Source of the DNA: SH-MAG3 sp036374995
GTDB taxonomy: Bacteria > Gemmatimonadota > Gemmatimonadetes > Longimicrobiales > RSA9
Assembly (NCBI GenBank): GCA_036374995.1
Contig: DASUSS010000101.1
Span: forward strand, 1-64,000
Direction of reading: 5' to 3'
Length of the DNA: 64,000 nt
The position numbers and the translations under genes are program-made. The first letter of the stretch is position 1; every line of letters begins with the position of its first letter. Of this stretch, positions 17,765 through 25,748 are shown in pieces. The notes under the pieces were generated by a model. It was given only the letters and a program-made list of their open reading frames with translations, was not told the origin of the DNA and ran no database searches.

Positions 17765-18424
17765 ATGAACACCCGTCCCCTCACCCTCGTCGCACTCGCG
17801 CTGCTCGCCTGTCGCAACGGCGAGCCCGTCGCGCCCGCCGCGGACGCGGCCGCACTCGATCTGTCGGCAGCCGCGGGCGCGGGCATGCGCGTGGTCGCAT
17901 TCCCGGCCGACGACCCCGGGCCACCGCTGTACGCGCGCGTAACGCCGCTCATGAACCAGATCTTCACCGATGCCGGACTCGTTGCGATCCCCATCTACCG
18001 GGACCCGGCCTGCATCCCCCCGGACACCGACCTGCTCGAGCACCTGCACCTCCCCGGCCCCGCGGGTCCCGGTGCTTTCGGGTGCGACCTCCTCATCGAG
18101 GGCTCGTACATCATCGAAGCCGACGCACCGATCGGTACGTTTCCCGTGCGCGTTGTCGCGTCCGGGCCGGCACGGATATGGTTCGTGGAACGCGCCGCCT
18201 TCCAGGCAGCCACGGCGGATGGCACGCTCCCGATGGCGGAGCTGGTCGCGCTGGATCCGCTGCGCGGGACCGCCACCACGTTCCACGAGATGCTCGCGCC
18301 GCGGCTGGACAGCCATCACGTCGTCATCGCGAGCGCCGGCCGGCTCGATGACGGACGCTCGTTCCGGTTCGACCTGAACCATCTCGGTGACGTGACGAAG
18401 AGCATCCACATCCGTATCGACTGA
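17765..18424 (+). CDS. Hypothetical lipoprotein
   Basis: 219 residues with a lipoprotein signal ending in 'ALLAC' (Cys16) and a strong RBS (ccggaggtacc). The mature protein starts with an Ala-rich linker and continues with 'MRVVAFPADDPGPPLYARV' and 'NQIFTDAGLVAIPIYRDPACIPP', ending in a beta-rich region. No family was recognised. It starts 131 bp from the divergent BTAD regulator and is followed after 14 bp by the DUF5602-like gene, so the two are likely co-transcribed. Confidence 0.8.
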   Translation: MNTRPLTLVALALLACRNGEPVAPAADAAALDLSAAAGAGMRVVAFPADDPGPPLYARVTPLMNQIFTDAGLVAIPIYRDPACIPPDTDLLEHLHLPGPAGPGAFGCDLLIEGSYIIEADAPIGTFPVRVVASGPARIWFVERAAFQAATADGTLPMAELVALDPLRGTATTFHEMLAPRLDSHHVVIASAGRLDDGRSFRFDLNHLGDVTKSIHIRID

Positions 18425-18438
18425 CCGCGGAGATCACC

Positions 18439-19173
18439 ATGATCATTCTCGTGATTGCCCTGATACAGACCGTGCCCGCACAACCCGCGCGGATCGCGGG
18501 CGATTCCATCCGGCTGGGCAACGGCATCGTGCGCAGCTGGGTCGAGGTCGACGAATACGGTGCGCCGACCGCGATCGGCGTGACGCTGCCGGACGACGTG
18601 ATCGAGTCGACACCCGCCGATGGCGCCATGCTGAGCCTCGCCTTCCCCGCTCTCCGTGGACTCCCGTTCCGCCACGTCCTGTTCGACTGGGTGCCGACCG
18701 GACACCCGCCCGCGACGCTGTACGCACACCCGCACTGGGACGCGCACTTCTACACCATCTCGCCGGAGGAGCGGCGCACCATCGCCGAGGGCGAGACGCC
18801 GCTGCGGCCCGACGCGCGCTACATGCCCGACGGCTTCGTCCCCGTGCCGGGACTCGGCCTCTACGCGTTCCCGGAGATGGGCGTACACTGGATGCACGAG
18901 AGCGCGCGCGAGCTGCACGGCAACACGTTCGACCAGACGATCATCTACGGATCGATCGGCGAGCGCACGATCTTCGTGGAACCGATGTTCACGAGCGCGT
19001 TCCTGGAGGCGCGCCACGATTTCTCGGCACCGATCCCGCAGCCGCGCGCGGTCGCGACGAGCGGTCGTTACCCGACGCGCTACGTGATCCGCTATAACGC
19101 GAGCGAGCGCGCGTACCGGATCAGTCTGGAGGACTTCCGCTGGAGGGAGGCGGCGCGCGACCGGCCGCAGTGA
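18439..19173 (+). CDS. TTHB210-like (DUF5602) secreted protein
   Basis: 244 residues with a short hydrophobic signal ('MIILVIALIQTVPAQPA') and RBS gcggag. The pattern 'GNGIVRSWVEVDEYGAPTAIGVTLPDDVI', 'HPHWDAHFYTISPEERRTI' and 'PEMGVHWMHES' matches the TTHB210-like/DUF5602 family, including the conserved His-x-x-His-like residues (HWDAHF and HW). Function of the family is unknown; a metal-binding or lipid-binding role has been suggested by structure. It forms a small operon with the upstream lipoprotein. Confidence 0.8.
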   Translation: MIILVIALIQTVPAQPARIAGDSIRLGNGIVRSWVEVDEYGAPTAIGVTLPDDVIESTPADGAMLSLAFPALRGLPFRHVLFDWVPTGHPPATLYAHPHWDAHFYTISPEERRTIAEGETPLRPDARYMPDGFVPVPGLGLYAFPEMGVHWMHESARELHGNTFDQTIIYGSIGERTIFVEPMFTSAFLEARHDFSAPIPQPRAVATSGRYPTRYVIRYNASERAYRISLEDFRWREAARDRPQ

Positions 19174-19843
19174 GTCGGGTGGTTCGTGTGGCTGTGCGCG
19201 GCCGCGGTCAACGATCGCTGTGCTCCGGCTGTCGATGCAGGTAGACGGAGTGACGACGACGCCCGCGTGACTCCACACTGGAGCTCGAGCCGCGTGCGCT
19301 GCTGCAGGCTCTCCATGAGCACCCGGAACGACGAGCCAGCAGCAGCGATGGCGTGAGCAGGACGGCAAGGGATCTCCCCCACGCCAGCCTGATCCGCCTG
19401 CTGCTCTGCGCCGACGAGCACGGGAAAGGTCGTGCACGCCTGCGCTTCGCTGATCGCAAGCACGGAATCGGCCAGCAGCCGCTCCATGATCCGACCGGCG
19501 TGCGCAGTGTCGCGGCTCAGATTTCGAAGCGAATCGGCCGGCGCGCAGCGGCGGGCGCGCACGATCATGGCTGCGGCAACCGAGTCGTAGATGGACGGTG
19601 AATCGAATGGACTGGTGCCGATGCCATGCGATATGTGCGCCCGGAGGACCGCACGGGCATCGGCCGATGACGACGCCGGGCCTGCGTTGGTGCAGGCGAG
19701 CTGCAGGGCAAGTGCCGGGAGCAGGATCCGGCAAGACGGCGCGCAGCGCGGACTCGAGCTGATCGACTCATGTGCAGAACCTGCGACTCGCGGGCGGACA
19801 GCCCGACCAGCGGCGCCGCCCGTGTCGATTCGTGTCGCTTCAT
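19092..19843 (-). pseudogene. Possible frameshifted lipoprotein gene
   Basis: On the minus strand an ATG at 19843 with RBS-like gaggac opens a frame ('MKRHESTRAAP'). Shortly after, a shifted frame carries 'LLPALALQLACTNAGP', a convincing lipoprotein signal with lipobox but without any ATG/GTG/TTG start, and continues with protein-like sequence ('ISHGIGTSPFDSPSIYDSV', 'MERLLADSVLAISEAQACT') to a stop at 19092. A one-base shift near 19740 would join them. The last part overlaps the DUF5602 gene and looks poor. No family recognised; either a pseudogene or a chance frame. Confidence 0.28.
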
Positions 19844-19940
19844 CACGTCCTCACAGGAGTCTCCGGCATGCCTGCTCGAATATGAGCAGCACGGGCCGGC
19901 TTCACAACTGATTACCGTCCGCCGTGGATCTACTGCAATG

Positions 19941-19959
19941 TGTTGTAGCGACTACAGCA
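19941..19959. promoter_or_regulatory. BlaI/MecI-like operator dyad, now orphan
   Basis: TGTTGTAG-CGA-CTACAGCA is a near-perfect inverted repeat (7 of 8 pairs) resembling BlaI/MecI/CopY operators (core TGTAG/CTACA). It lies just before the ADOP permease remnant. ADOP genes are often paired with BlaI- or PadR-type regulators, so this may be the surviving control site of a deleted gene pair. Confidence 0.35.
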
Positions 19960-19978
19960 TGTAGCGCGTCGCCGGCGC

Positions 19979-20229
19979 GAACTCCGTGTGCTGGTGCTCG
20001 GCGAAGGATTCCGCATGGTACTGTCGGCCTCGCGATCGGCGTGGGCGGCGCCATCGCCGCGACGCGCTTCATCGAAGGGCTGCTGATCGGTGGCAGTCCC
20101 ACGGACCCGGCCACGTTCCTGGCCGCGGCAGCCGTCATCTGCGTCGAACGCGCGGCGGTAAGAGCGGCTGAGCCGCACGGCCGTACAGCTCGCAGCCACT
20201 GGGCGCGCGTCCGAGCGCCCGCATTCTGA
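19979..20229 (+). pseudogene. ADOP/MacB permease 3' remnant, frameshifted
   Basis: Frame starting at 19979 reads 'ELRVLVLGEGFRMVLS'; one base later the next frame continues 'GLAIGVGGAIAATRFIEGLL' and 'GGSPTDPATFLAAAAV'. Together they match the C-terminal FtsX core of ADOP permeases (compare 'VRLVMTEGVLFALVGIVIGG' and 'GVAPVDATTLVAAPAA' in the permease at 810-3407). Only about 80 residues of about 800 remain, with a frameshift near 20028 and loss of the 'PARRAARLDP' end, so this is a dead gene. Confidence 0.7.
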
Positions 20230-20272
20230 CGCTTCCTCCTGCATGTCAACCGCGCTGCCGCGCCGCTGAGCG

Positions 20273-20302
20273 CACGAACCGGCGCGTACCACCCGGTTCG
20301 TG
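20273..20302. repeat. 10-bp inverted repeat before the amidohydrolase remnant
   Basis: CACGAACCGG and CCGGTTCGTG form a perfect 10-bp dyad with a 10-nt spacer, ending 14 bases before the start at 20317. It follows the permease remnant and could be its old terminator or the operator of the amidohydrolase gene. The short 'TTAGTTTC' after it gives only weak terminator support. Confidence 0.5.
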
Positions 20303-20316
20303 TTAGTTTCGGGGCG

Positions 20317-20675
20317 ATGAGAATGCTCACGCTCATGGTGGCGTCGCTGTGCACCGCGGGCTGCCAGGCCGGTGCAGCGGCAGCGCAGCCGATGGCGAGG
20401 CGGCGGTGAGCGGTCTGGCCGCGCGCCACGCCGGCCGCGCGCACGAGGTCGGTACCATCGAGGTCAGGCAGCGTGCGGATCTGCTGCTGCTGCGTGCCGA
20501 CCCCACCGTCGACATGGGCGCGCTGCGCCTGCTCGAGACCGTGATCCTGAACGGTCGCGTGCTCGATGCGCAGCGTCTGGCCGCTGCGCGGCAGGGTGCC
20601 TCTCTACGGGCGCGGCGGCATCGAGCTGCTCCCGCGTGTGGCTGCGGCCGGCTGCGCTGGCTGCGCGCGGACTGA
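20317..20675 (+). pseudogene. Amidohydrolase remnant with large internal deletion
   Basis: The ATG at 20317 begins a lipoprotein signal ('MLTLMVASLCTAGCQAGAAA') that ends at a stop at 20407-20409. In another frame the sequence goes directly into the C-terminal end of an imidazolonepropionase-like amidohydrolase: 'HEVGTIEVRQRADLLLLRAD', then 'LLETVILNGRVLDAQRL' (family form G.IE.GKRADLVLL.ADP...VV.NGR..D). The metal-binding barrel of about 350 residues is missing. The join is a deletion plus frame change, so no active enzyme can be made. Confidence 0.65.
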
Positions 20676-20864
20676 CGCTACGAACTGCGCAGCGCCACGC
20701 CGGGATCGAACGCGGACCTGATCCCGACCGAGGACTTCGAGGAGCCGCCGCACGGCTGGCAGGCAACACAGGGCACGCGCCTGCCGCGACCTCGCCGCAG
20801 CTGTGCTTTCTCGACGTAGAATTCAGGACACCCGCAACGTCCGCCGCCGACCACTCGTCTTCAT

Positions 20865-21443
20865 ATGTGGGAGACAGACGTCCAGCGTAATGGGAGAGGT
20901 CTCATTACATACGATCCTGCAGACCTGCGTGCACCCGGCTCGATTCCGCTCGATGGCAGCGGCGAGACATGGGCGGAGCTCTATCGGGAAGTGGCCGAGA
21001 AGGTGTTCAGGGTAGTGCACCGACTGACGGGAAGTCGTGACATTGCCGAGGACGTGACGCAGGAGGCGTTCGTGCGCGCGTTTGAACAGCGGCACCATTG
21101 CCGCGAGCGGGAGCGCGCCGCCGGCTGGATCTGTCGAATCGCAATCAACCTCGCGAAGGATCGAGGTCGATTGGAAGCCAGGCGACACGAGCTGTTGGAG
21201 CAGGCGGGCACCCGGCAGACGTACGGAGGCGACGTCGGCCTCGCCGTCGAAGTGGGATTGGTTCTGGACCGGGCGCTGGCAACCCTGTCGGAGGAGCAGC
21301 GCGCAGCGCTCCTGCTGTATGACGTGGACGGTTATTCGCACGCCGAGATCGCAGCAATGTTCGAGATCGCGGAAGCTACGTCGCGGGCCAGAGTGGCACG
21401 CGCGAGGGCGGCCATGCGGGAGCAGATCGGAGAATGGCAATGA
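20865..21443 (+). CDS. ECF RNA polymerase sigma factor
   Basis: 192 residues. Region 2 reads 'LYREVAEKVFRVVHRLTGS' and 'DIAEDVTQEAFVRAFEQ', followed by 'AAGWICRIAINLAKDRGR'; region 4 has 'LSEEQRAALLLYDVDGYSHAEIAAMFEI' and 'ATSRARVARARAAMREQI'. The N-terminal 35 residues are not part of the fold and the start could be later. Its stop overlaps the start of the next gene by 4 bp, typical of a sigma/anti-sigma pair. It lies downstream of a decayed region. Confidence 0.93.
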   Translation: MWETDVQRNGRGLITYDPADLRAPGSIPLDGSGETWAELYREVAEKVFRVVHRLTGSRDIAEDVTQEAFVRAFEQRHHCRERERAAGWICRIAINLAKDRGRLEARRHELLEQAGTRQTYGGDVGLAVEVGLVLDRALATLSEEQRAALLLYDVDGYSHAEIAAMFEIAEATSRARVARARAAMREQIGEWQ

Positions 21444-22015
21444 GATACACGGGCCAGGACGAGGAACGCGATGATGTCGACGAACGACTGCGACGCGAGT
21501 TGCAGGCACGCTATCCATCACCGGCCTTTCCGTCTGCCGCCGTACAGGCGGCCATCGAAAGCCGCATCGGGAGGTTTGCGTCAGGCCGCGACGGGACCGC
21601 TGTCGTGCGTGTTCCGCTGTGGGTGAGGCCGCTCCGCGCCGTGCTCATGGCAGCGGCTGCCGTCGCGCTGTTCATCGGTGGCATGGAGTACGAGCAACAC
21701 CGCGGATCGGCGTCCTCGACGATGGCACCGGCTGCGCCGAGGAGAGCGGATGACCGCCTGCTGCCGATGACGATACAGAGCGCGGGCAGCCGGTACGTGG
21801 CGACCGTCGCGGAATTCGGTGTTGCCTCGAGCCGACTCACGCCGGCCGAGCGTGCTGTTGCACGGGAGGTTGCACTGGTCGCCCTCTATTCCGCGGCTCT
21901 CGAGCTCATGAGAGAGGCCGAAAACGATGACGTGCTCCGCGCCGTCACGCAGCTGGTGGCGGCGCAGAGGCAGAATGTCCGCGCCGCATCCCCGGCGAAC
22001 CACAGCGGATCCTGA
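21440..22015 (+). CDS. Putative anti-sigma or sigma-linked membrane protein
   Basis: 191 residues from the ATG at 21440, which has ggag at a good distance and overlaps the sigma stop (ATGA); the ATG at 21434 sits too close to that site. The N-terminal 65 residues are charged and cytoplasmic ('DDVDERLRRELQARYPSPAFP'), then one TM helix ('AVLMAAAAVALFIGGMEY'), then a periplasmic part with 'LTPAERAVAREVALVALYSAALELMREAE'. No zinc-finger motif. Position and topology suggest an anti-sigma factor for the gene before it. Confidence 0.75.
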   Translation: MRYTGQDEERDDVDERLRRELQARYPSPAFPSAAVQAAIESRIGRFASGRDGTAVVRVPLWVRPLRAVLMAAAAVALFIGGMEYEQHRGSASSTMAPAAPRRADDRLLPMTIQSAGSRYVATVAEFGVASSRLTPAERAVAREVALVALYSAALELMREAENDDVLRAVTQLVAAQRQNVRAASPANHSGS

Positions 22016-22031
22016 AAACGGAGACAATACG

Positions 22032-22877
22032 ATGCGCGCTACTGCAATCACTGTCCTGGGGCTCATGGTCGTCGCTGCGAGCAACCTCAGCGGACAGGAA
22101 TGCCGACAGGGTCGTGGACCGCGAGCGGATATCGGGATCCGGACATTCCATTGCCAGGGCGGGACATGCGTTCTTCCAGGCGCCGCGGCGACGAATCGAC
22201 AGGGTCAGCTGCTTTCAACGGGAATCGGACTATTCAGACCGCCGGACGCACCGCGGTCCACGCAGTACTGGTTCTCCGTCGAGCCGAGACTGTGGAACGT
22301 GAGGGGCAACGGCCCCGCTGCGGGCAAGGTGATGGAGGGCGATGTGCTCGTTGCCGTCAATGGCGATCCCGTGACCACCGAAGCTGCCGGCCGCCACCTG
22401 TCACAGATGGTGCCGGGGACGCCAATCACACTGACGCTGCGGCGGAGCGGGCGGATGCTGTCAGTAGTCGTGGCACCGATTCTGAGCTGTGAGACGCTCG
22501 AGGTGTCCGCCGGCACGGGTTCACGACCCGTGGAACCGGGGCGTGCGTCCGGCACCGCAGAAGTCGGGGCGTCGGCTGGAATGACGCGCGTCGCTTCCCT
22601 TGGTCTCATGCTCGTGGGAGAAAAGGAACTCGATGTTCGGTCGGACGGGTCGATCACATGGTGGTTTGTGGAGGTCCCCGTGGTTGCGCGTGTCGATCAG
22701 GGGAGCCCGGCCGCGAACGCCGCGATAGTGCCCGGCGATGTAGTGCTGGCAGTGAACGAGCATCCGATCAACACTGCGACGGGAACGGCGGCTCTGCTTT
22801 CCGCTGCGACCGAGGGAGGCGCTTTCCGGTTGCGCCGCGGCACGAACATCGTCACGGTGCAGCTGCGTCTGCGCTGA
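22032..22877 (+). CDS. Secreted protein with two PDZ domains
   Basis: 281 residues from the ATG at 22032 (RBS ggagac), with a signal peptide ending near 'NLSGQ' and Cys pairs in 'QECRQGRG' and 'TFHCQGGTCV'. The first PDZ has 'AGKVMEGDVLVAVNGDPVTTEAAG' and 'GTPITLTLRRSGR'; the second has 'VARVDQGSPAANAAIVPGDVVLAVNEHPINT' and 'FRLRRGTNIVTVQLRLR'. No protease domain is present, so it probably binds peptides or protein tails in the periplasm, perhaps as the effector of this sigma module. It starts 16 bp after the anti-sigma-like gene. Confidence 0.9.
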   Translation: MRATAITVLGLMVVAASNLSGQECRQGRGPRADIGIRTFHCQGGTCVLPGAAATNRQGQLLSTGIGLFRPPDAPRSTQYWFSVEPRLWNVRGNGPAAGKVMEGDVLVAVNGDPVTTEAAGRHLSQMVPGTPITLTLRRSGRMLSVVVAPILSCETLEVSAGTGSRPVEPGRASGTAEVGASAGMTRVASLGLMLVGEKELDVRSDGSITWWFVEVPVVARVDQGSPAANAAIVPGDVVLAVNEHPINTATGTAALLSAATEGGAFRLRRGTNIVTVQLRLR

Positions 22878-23064
22878 GGAGCATGATCATGCGGACGTCG
22901 CCCGCCGGGGGCGCGTCGCATCTCCTCCGACGAGGTGTGGTCGAACTGCCACTGGTACTCGCTCACAGCGGTTCAAACGCGTACTGCGGCAGCCGGCCAG
23001 TCGGGGCAACCCGCCGCTGCGAGCCGGCATCTCAGATACACAGTATTGGCTACGGGAGGGGCCT

Positions 23065-24297
23065 ATGCATGTACGAGAGAAGTCGGTGCACGTGCGAGTG
23101 GTCGCCGGAGCTCTGCTGGTACCGATGCTCATTGCGGCGGACGCGTCGTCGCAGGCGCAGGATCGTGCGCTTGCAGTGCAGGCGGAGGACGTCTACCGCG
23201 TAGGCGGCGTGGATGCGCCGGCCTGGGCAGCATTTGCGGAGGTGGACGCCGTCGGATTCGGGCCGCAGGGAGAGCTGTGGATCGTGGATGGCCGCGGCAT
23301 CCAGATCGTGCGGGTGGCACCGGACGGGCGCAGCGGCGTGAATCACATGAAACATGGTCGGGGTCCCGGGGAGTTCCAGCGTCCCACAGGACTTGCCGTT
23401 CTGGGCGACGGCCGGCTGCTCGTTGGCGATGCGGTGAACCGGAATCTTCAGCTGCTCGGACGCGACGGCGGCCTGATCACCGGCGTTCGCGCAGATCGAA
23501 CCCTCAGAGCCGCCGGGTTCGCATGGCTCGAGCGCGAGCAGTTCGTGGCGGTGCCGGAGATCTTCTTCATCGATGGTGGACAGGCGGTCTTCTGGGGTCC
23601 GGAGGGCATGACGCCGGCGACGCGCGTGCCCCTGCTGCGATTCGCGTTGGGCGAGGAGCTGGACGTACGCACGATCGCGACCGCTACGTACACGCAGCCG
23701 CCGAGGAACACTGTGCCGTTTGCGTCACACGCGTTCGGGCCCGACATCCACTGGTCGTCGCATCGCGGCCACATCGCGGTAGTGGACGGGGTCGACTACG
23801 ACATTCGCGTGCTGGATGCGAATGGCAGGCAGCTCATGCGCGTGCGGCGCCCTGTCAATCCGCGCAGCCCGTCGCGCGCCGACCGGACGGCCGCGCGAGA
23901 GGAAGCGCGATCGCGTCTCATTGCACCCAATGGTATGCCACGCGTCGTGGGCGCGGTACAGGGGGGCGGGTCAGGACAGACTCGCGACGCGCGAGTCGTC
24001 CTGGGACAGATCGAGGCTGGCCTCGATGCGATGACGTTCGCCCGGCGCATTCCCGTGGTCATCGGCCTGAGCCACGACGACGCAGGCCGCATCTGGGTTG
24101 CGCGCACGCCGGACGTGTGGGGGCGATCGCCGATACTCGACGTATTCTCACCGGCGGGAGAGTATCTCGGGACGACAAGTGCATTGCCCCGTCTGCCCGA
24201 TGCGTTCGGGCCGGGCGGGCTCGCCGCGTTCATCGAGAAAGACGAGCTGGACGTGGCGTACGTGCGGGTGATCCGGCTGGAGCTGAATGAGCAGTGA
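23065..24297 (+). CDS. 6-bladed beta-propeller protein, secreted
   Basis: 410 residues with RBS gggagg and a signal peptide ('VVAGALLVPMLIAADASSQAQ'). Blade-like repeats include 'VDAVGFGPQGELWIVDGRG', 'KHGRGPGEFQRPTGLAVLGDGRLLV' and 'IGLSHDDAGRIWVARTPDVWG', typical of the 6-bladed/NHL-like propellers abundant in Gemmatimonadota. A paralogue of identical length lies at 27141-28373 (shared 'GRGPGEF' and 'FGPGG/FGPDG...DELDV' endings). Function unknown; propellers usually bind proteins or sugars. It is 187 bp after the PDZ gene and may have its own promoter. Confidence 0.88.
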   Translation: MHVREKSVHVRVVAGALLVPMLIAADASSQAQDRALAVQAEDVYRVGGVDAPAWAAFAEVDAVGFGPQGELWIVDGRGIQIVRVAPDGRSGVNHMKHGRGPGEFQRPTGLAVLGDGRLLVGDAVNRNLQLLGRDGGLITGVRADRTLRAAGFAWLEREQFVAVPEIFFIDGGQAVFWGPEGMTPATRVPLLRFALGEELDVRTIATATYTQPPRNTVPFASHAFGPDIHWSSHRGHIAVVDGVDYDIRVLDANGRQLMRVRRPVNPRSPSRADRTAAREEARSRLIAPNGMPRVVGAVQGGGSGQTRDARVVLGQIEAGLDAMTFARRIPVVIGLSHDDAGRIWVARTPDVWGRSPILDVFSPAGEYLGTTSALPRLPDAFGPGGLAAFIEKDELDVAYVRVIRLELNEQ

Positions 24298-24550
24298 TGA
24301 GCGCGTCCAGCTCTCGGGTGATCCGACCTCGGGGCGCAGCGTGTCCGCGGTGCGTGCGGCGCGAGCGGAACAGGTACGGCGCGGGTGAATGGTGCCAGGA
24401 GAAGGAGCAGCAGAACCGTCGTCACCATCCCCCGTTGACGTGTGTGCGAACCGGCCGTGCAAAGTCGTTCGCATCCGCGTGCCGTGCGAAGCGTTCCGGG
24501 ACGAGTGTGCGCGAACCCGGGACTTCCCCTGCGAGTCGACCGTCAGCCCG

Positions 24551-25099
24551 CTACCAGCTCCATGTTACCCTCGCTGTAAGCGGCACCACAGCGAATCCGC
24601 TCTGGGTGCGACCCGCCTCCTCGGACACCTCTCCCCAGTAGATGCGCGGCCCCACACGAACGGCTCCGAATCGGTAATGCAGAGAAGAGTAGATGCCCTT
24701 GAAGATCGACTCGTACTCCGTCGGGGGATGATAGAACCAGCCGGCACGTACGCCGCCGTCGACTTCGATCCGGCTCGCGGGCTGGACCCGGAGGAATGCA
24801 GCGCCACTCAGCAGCTCGATGAACGACGGCGTGCTGCCGTCTCCCGTGATCTCACCCGATGAGGTCATGAAGCCCGCCTGTGCTCCTCCGGTCACCTCGA
24901 TACCCAGTGCGACGCGGGGACCTGTCAGTCGGGAATACGCGAGAGATGCGCCCAGGATTCCGAGCTCGAGCGAGAGCCGATTGAGTCCATCGCTGAGTGC
25001 CGCGTCGGGCCTGGGGATCCGCAGGCGCTGGGCAGCCGCCTCCGTGCTGAAGCCGACGTGCAGCCCGATCAGGAGGAGAACGATGCCACGATGTTTCAT
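24551..25099 (-). CDS. Small outer-membrane beta-barrel-like protein
   Basis: 182 residues with a signal peptide ending 'TEAAAQ'. The mature part has alternating strands ('LSLELGILGASLAYSRLTG', 'VALGIEVTGGAQAGFM', 'FLRVQPASRIEVDGGVRAG', 'SSLHYRFGAVRVGPRIYW') and ends in 'VTWSW', an aromatic C-terminus as used by barrel assembly. About 8 strands fit, so an OmpA/OmpX-size barrel is likely. Close neighbour of the similar-size gene at 25143-25694, 43 bp apart, likely an operon. Confidence 0.75.
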   Translation of the reverse strand: MKHRGIVLLLIGLHVGFSTEAAAQRLRIPRPDAALSDGLNRLSLELGILGASLAYSRLTGPRVALGIEVTGGAQAGFMTSSGEITGDGSTPSFIELLSGAAFLRVQPASRIEVDGGVRAGWFYHPPTEYESIFKGIYSSLHYRFGAVRVGPRIYWGEVSEEAGRTQSGFAVVPLTARVTWSW

Positions 25100-25142
25100 C
25101 GGTGCCGTCCCTGAATGAGTTTACGCAGGCTATCGCGTCTGC

Positions 25143-25694
25143 TCAGCGGATTCTGAAGCCGACGCCGAGGCTCCCAAGCCGAAAACGATCCCGCTGGTAA
25201 CTGGGAATGACAATTCCACGAGCGGAGACAACAAGCCAGACACGCGACCCTACAGCTGCTGCCGCATCGACATGACCCAGAGCACCCATGACCGTAGTCT
25301 CGTCACTGACGACAGCCGGTCCAATGAGACCACGGAGCCCGCCACCGGAAGTCTCCCAGCCGATGGTTGCCGACCAGACCGCGAAACTCGGAAAGGGCGG
25401 AACGCAGCCACCGTTCGACGCAGGCAGGCACGCCGCCAGGGGTCCGCTGCCCTGAATGCCCGTGCTCAGGGCCGCCACTACTCCGCCGCTATCGAACGAA
25501 TACACACGAGCAGCAAAGAGAACGTCGACCGTGAGACCCGTATCATTGCTGCGGTAGGTCCCGTCGGTGCTGCCACTGCCGCGGCCAACCGAGACCTCCA
25601 CAGAATACGGCCCGGGGACCTGCCCGGCCGCCATTGAACCTGGCCCCGCCATGAGCGCGACCATGCTGGCCAGGGTGTACGAACGGATTCGCAT
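25143..25694 (-). CDS. Small secreted beta-rich protein, likely outer membrane
   Basis: 183 residues with signal peptide ('MVALMAGPGSMAAGQ'). It shows amphipathic strands ('YSVEVSVGRGSGSTDG', 'GLTVDVLFAARVYSF', 'AVWSATIGWETSGGGLRGLIG') and ends 'LGSLGVGFRIR'. A Cys pair is in 'AACLPASNGGCVPP'. Probably a small barrel related in plan to its downstream neighbour. Located 54 bp downstream of the propeller lipoprotein gene on the same strand. Confidence 0.72.
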   Translation of the reverse strand: MRIRSYTLASMVALMAGPGSMAAGQVPGPYSVEVSVGRGSGSTDGTYRSNDTGLTVDVLFAARVYSFDSGGVVAALSTGIQGSGPLAACLPASNGGCVPPFPSFAVWSATIGWETSGGGLRGLIGPAVVSDETTVMGALGHVDAAAAVGSRVWLVVSARGIVIPSYQRDRFRLGSLGVGFRIR

Positions 25695-25748
25695 GTCACG
25701 CCTCCATTGCGTGAAGGGCAGTGGCAGGGTCCGCGCGCAGGGCTCCTG

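Noticed and set aside
24306..24428. Small minus-strand frame with a signal-peptide-like start
   Set aside because: The hydrophobic start is followed by Arg/Pro/His-rich non-coding-like sequence and runs antisense into the propeller gene.
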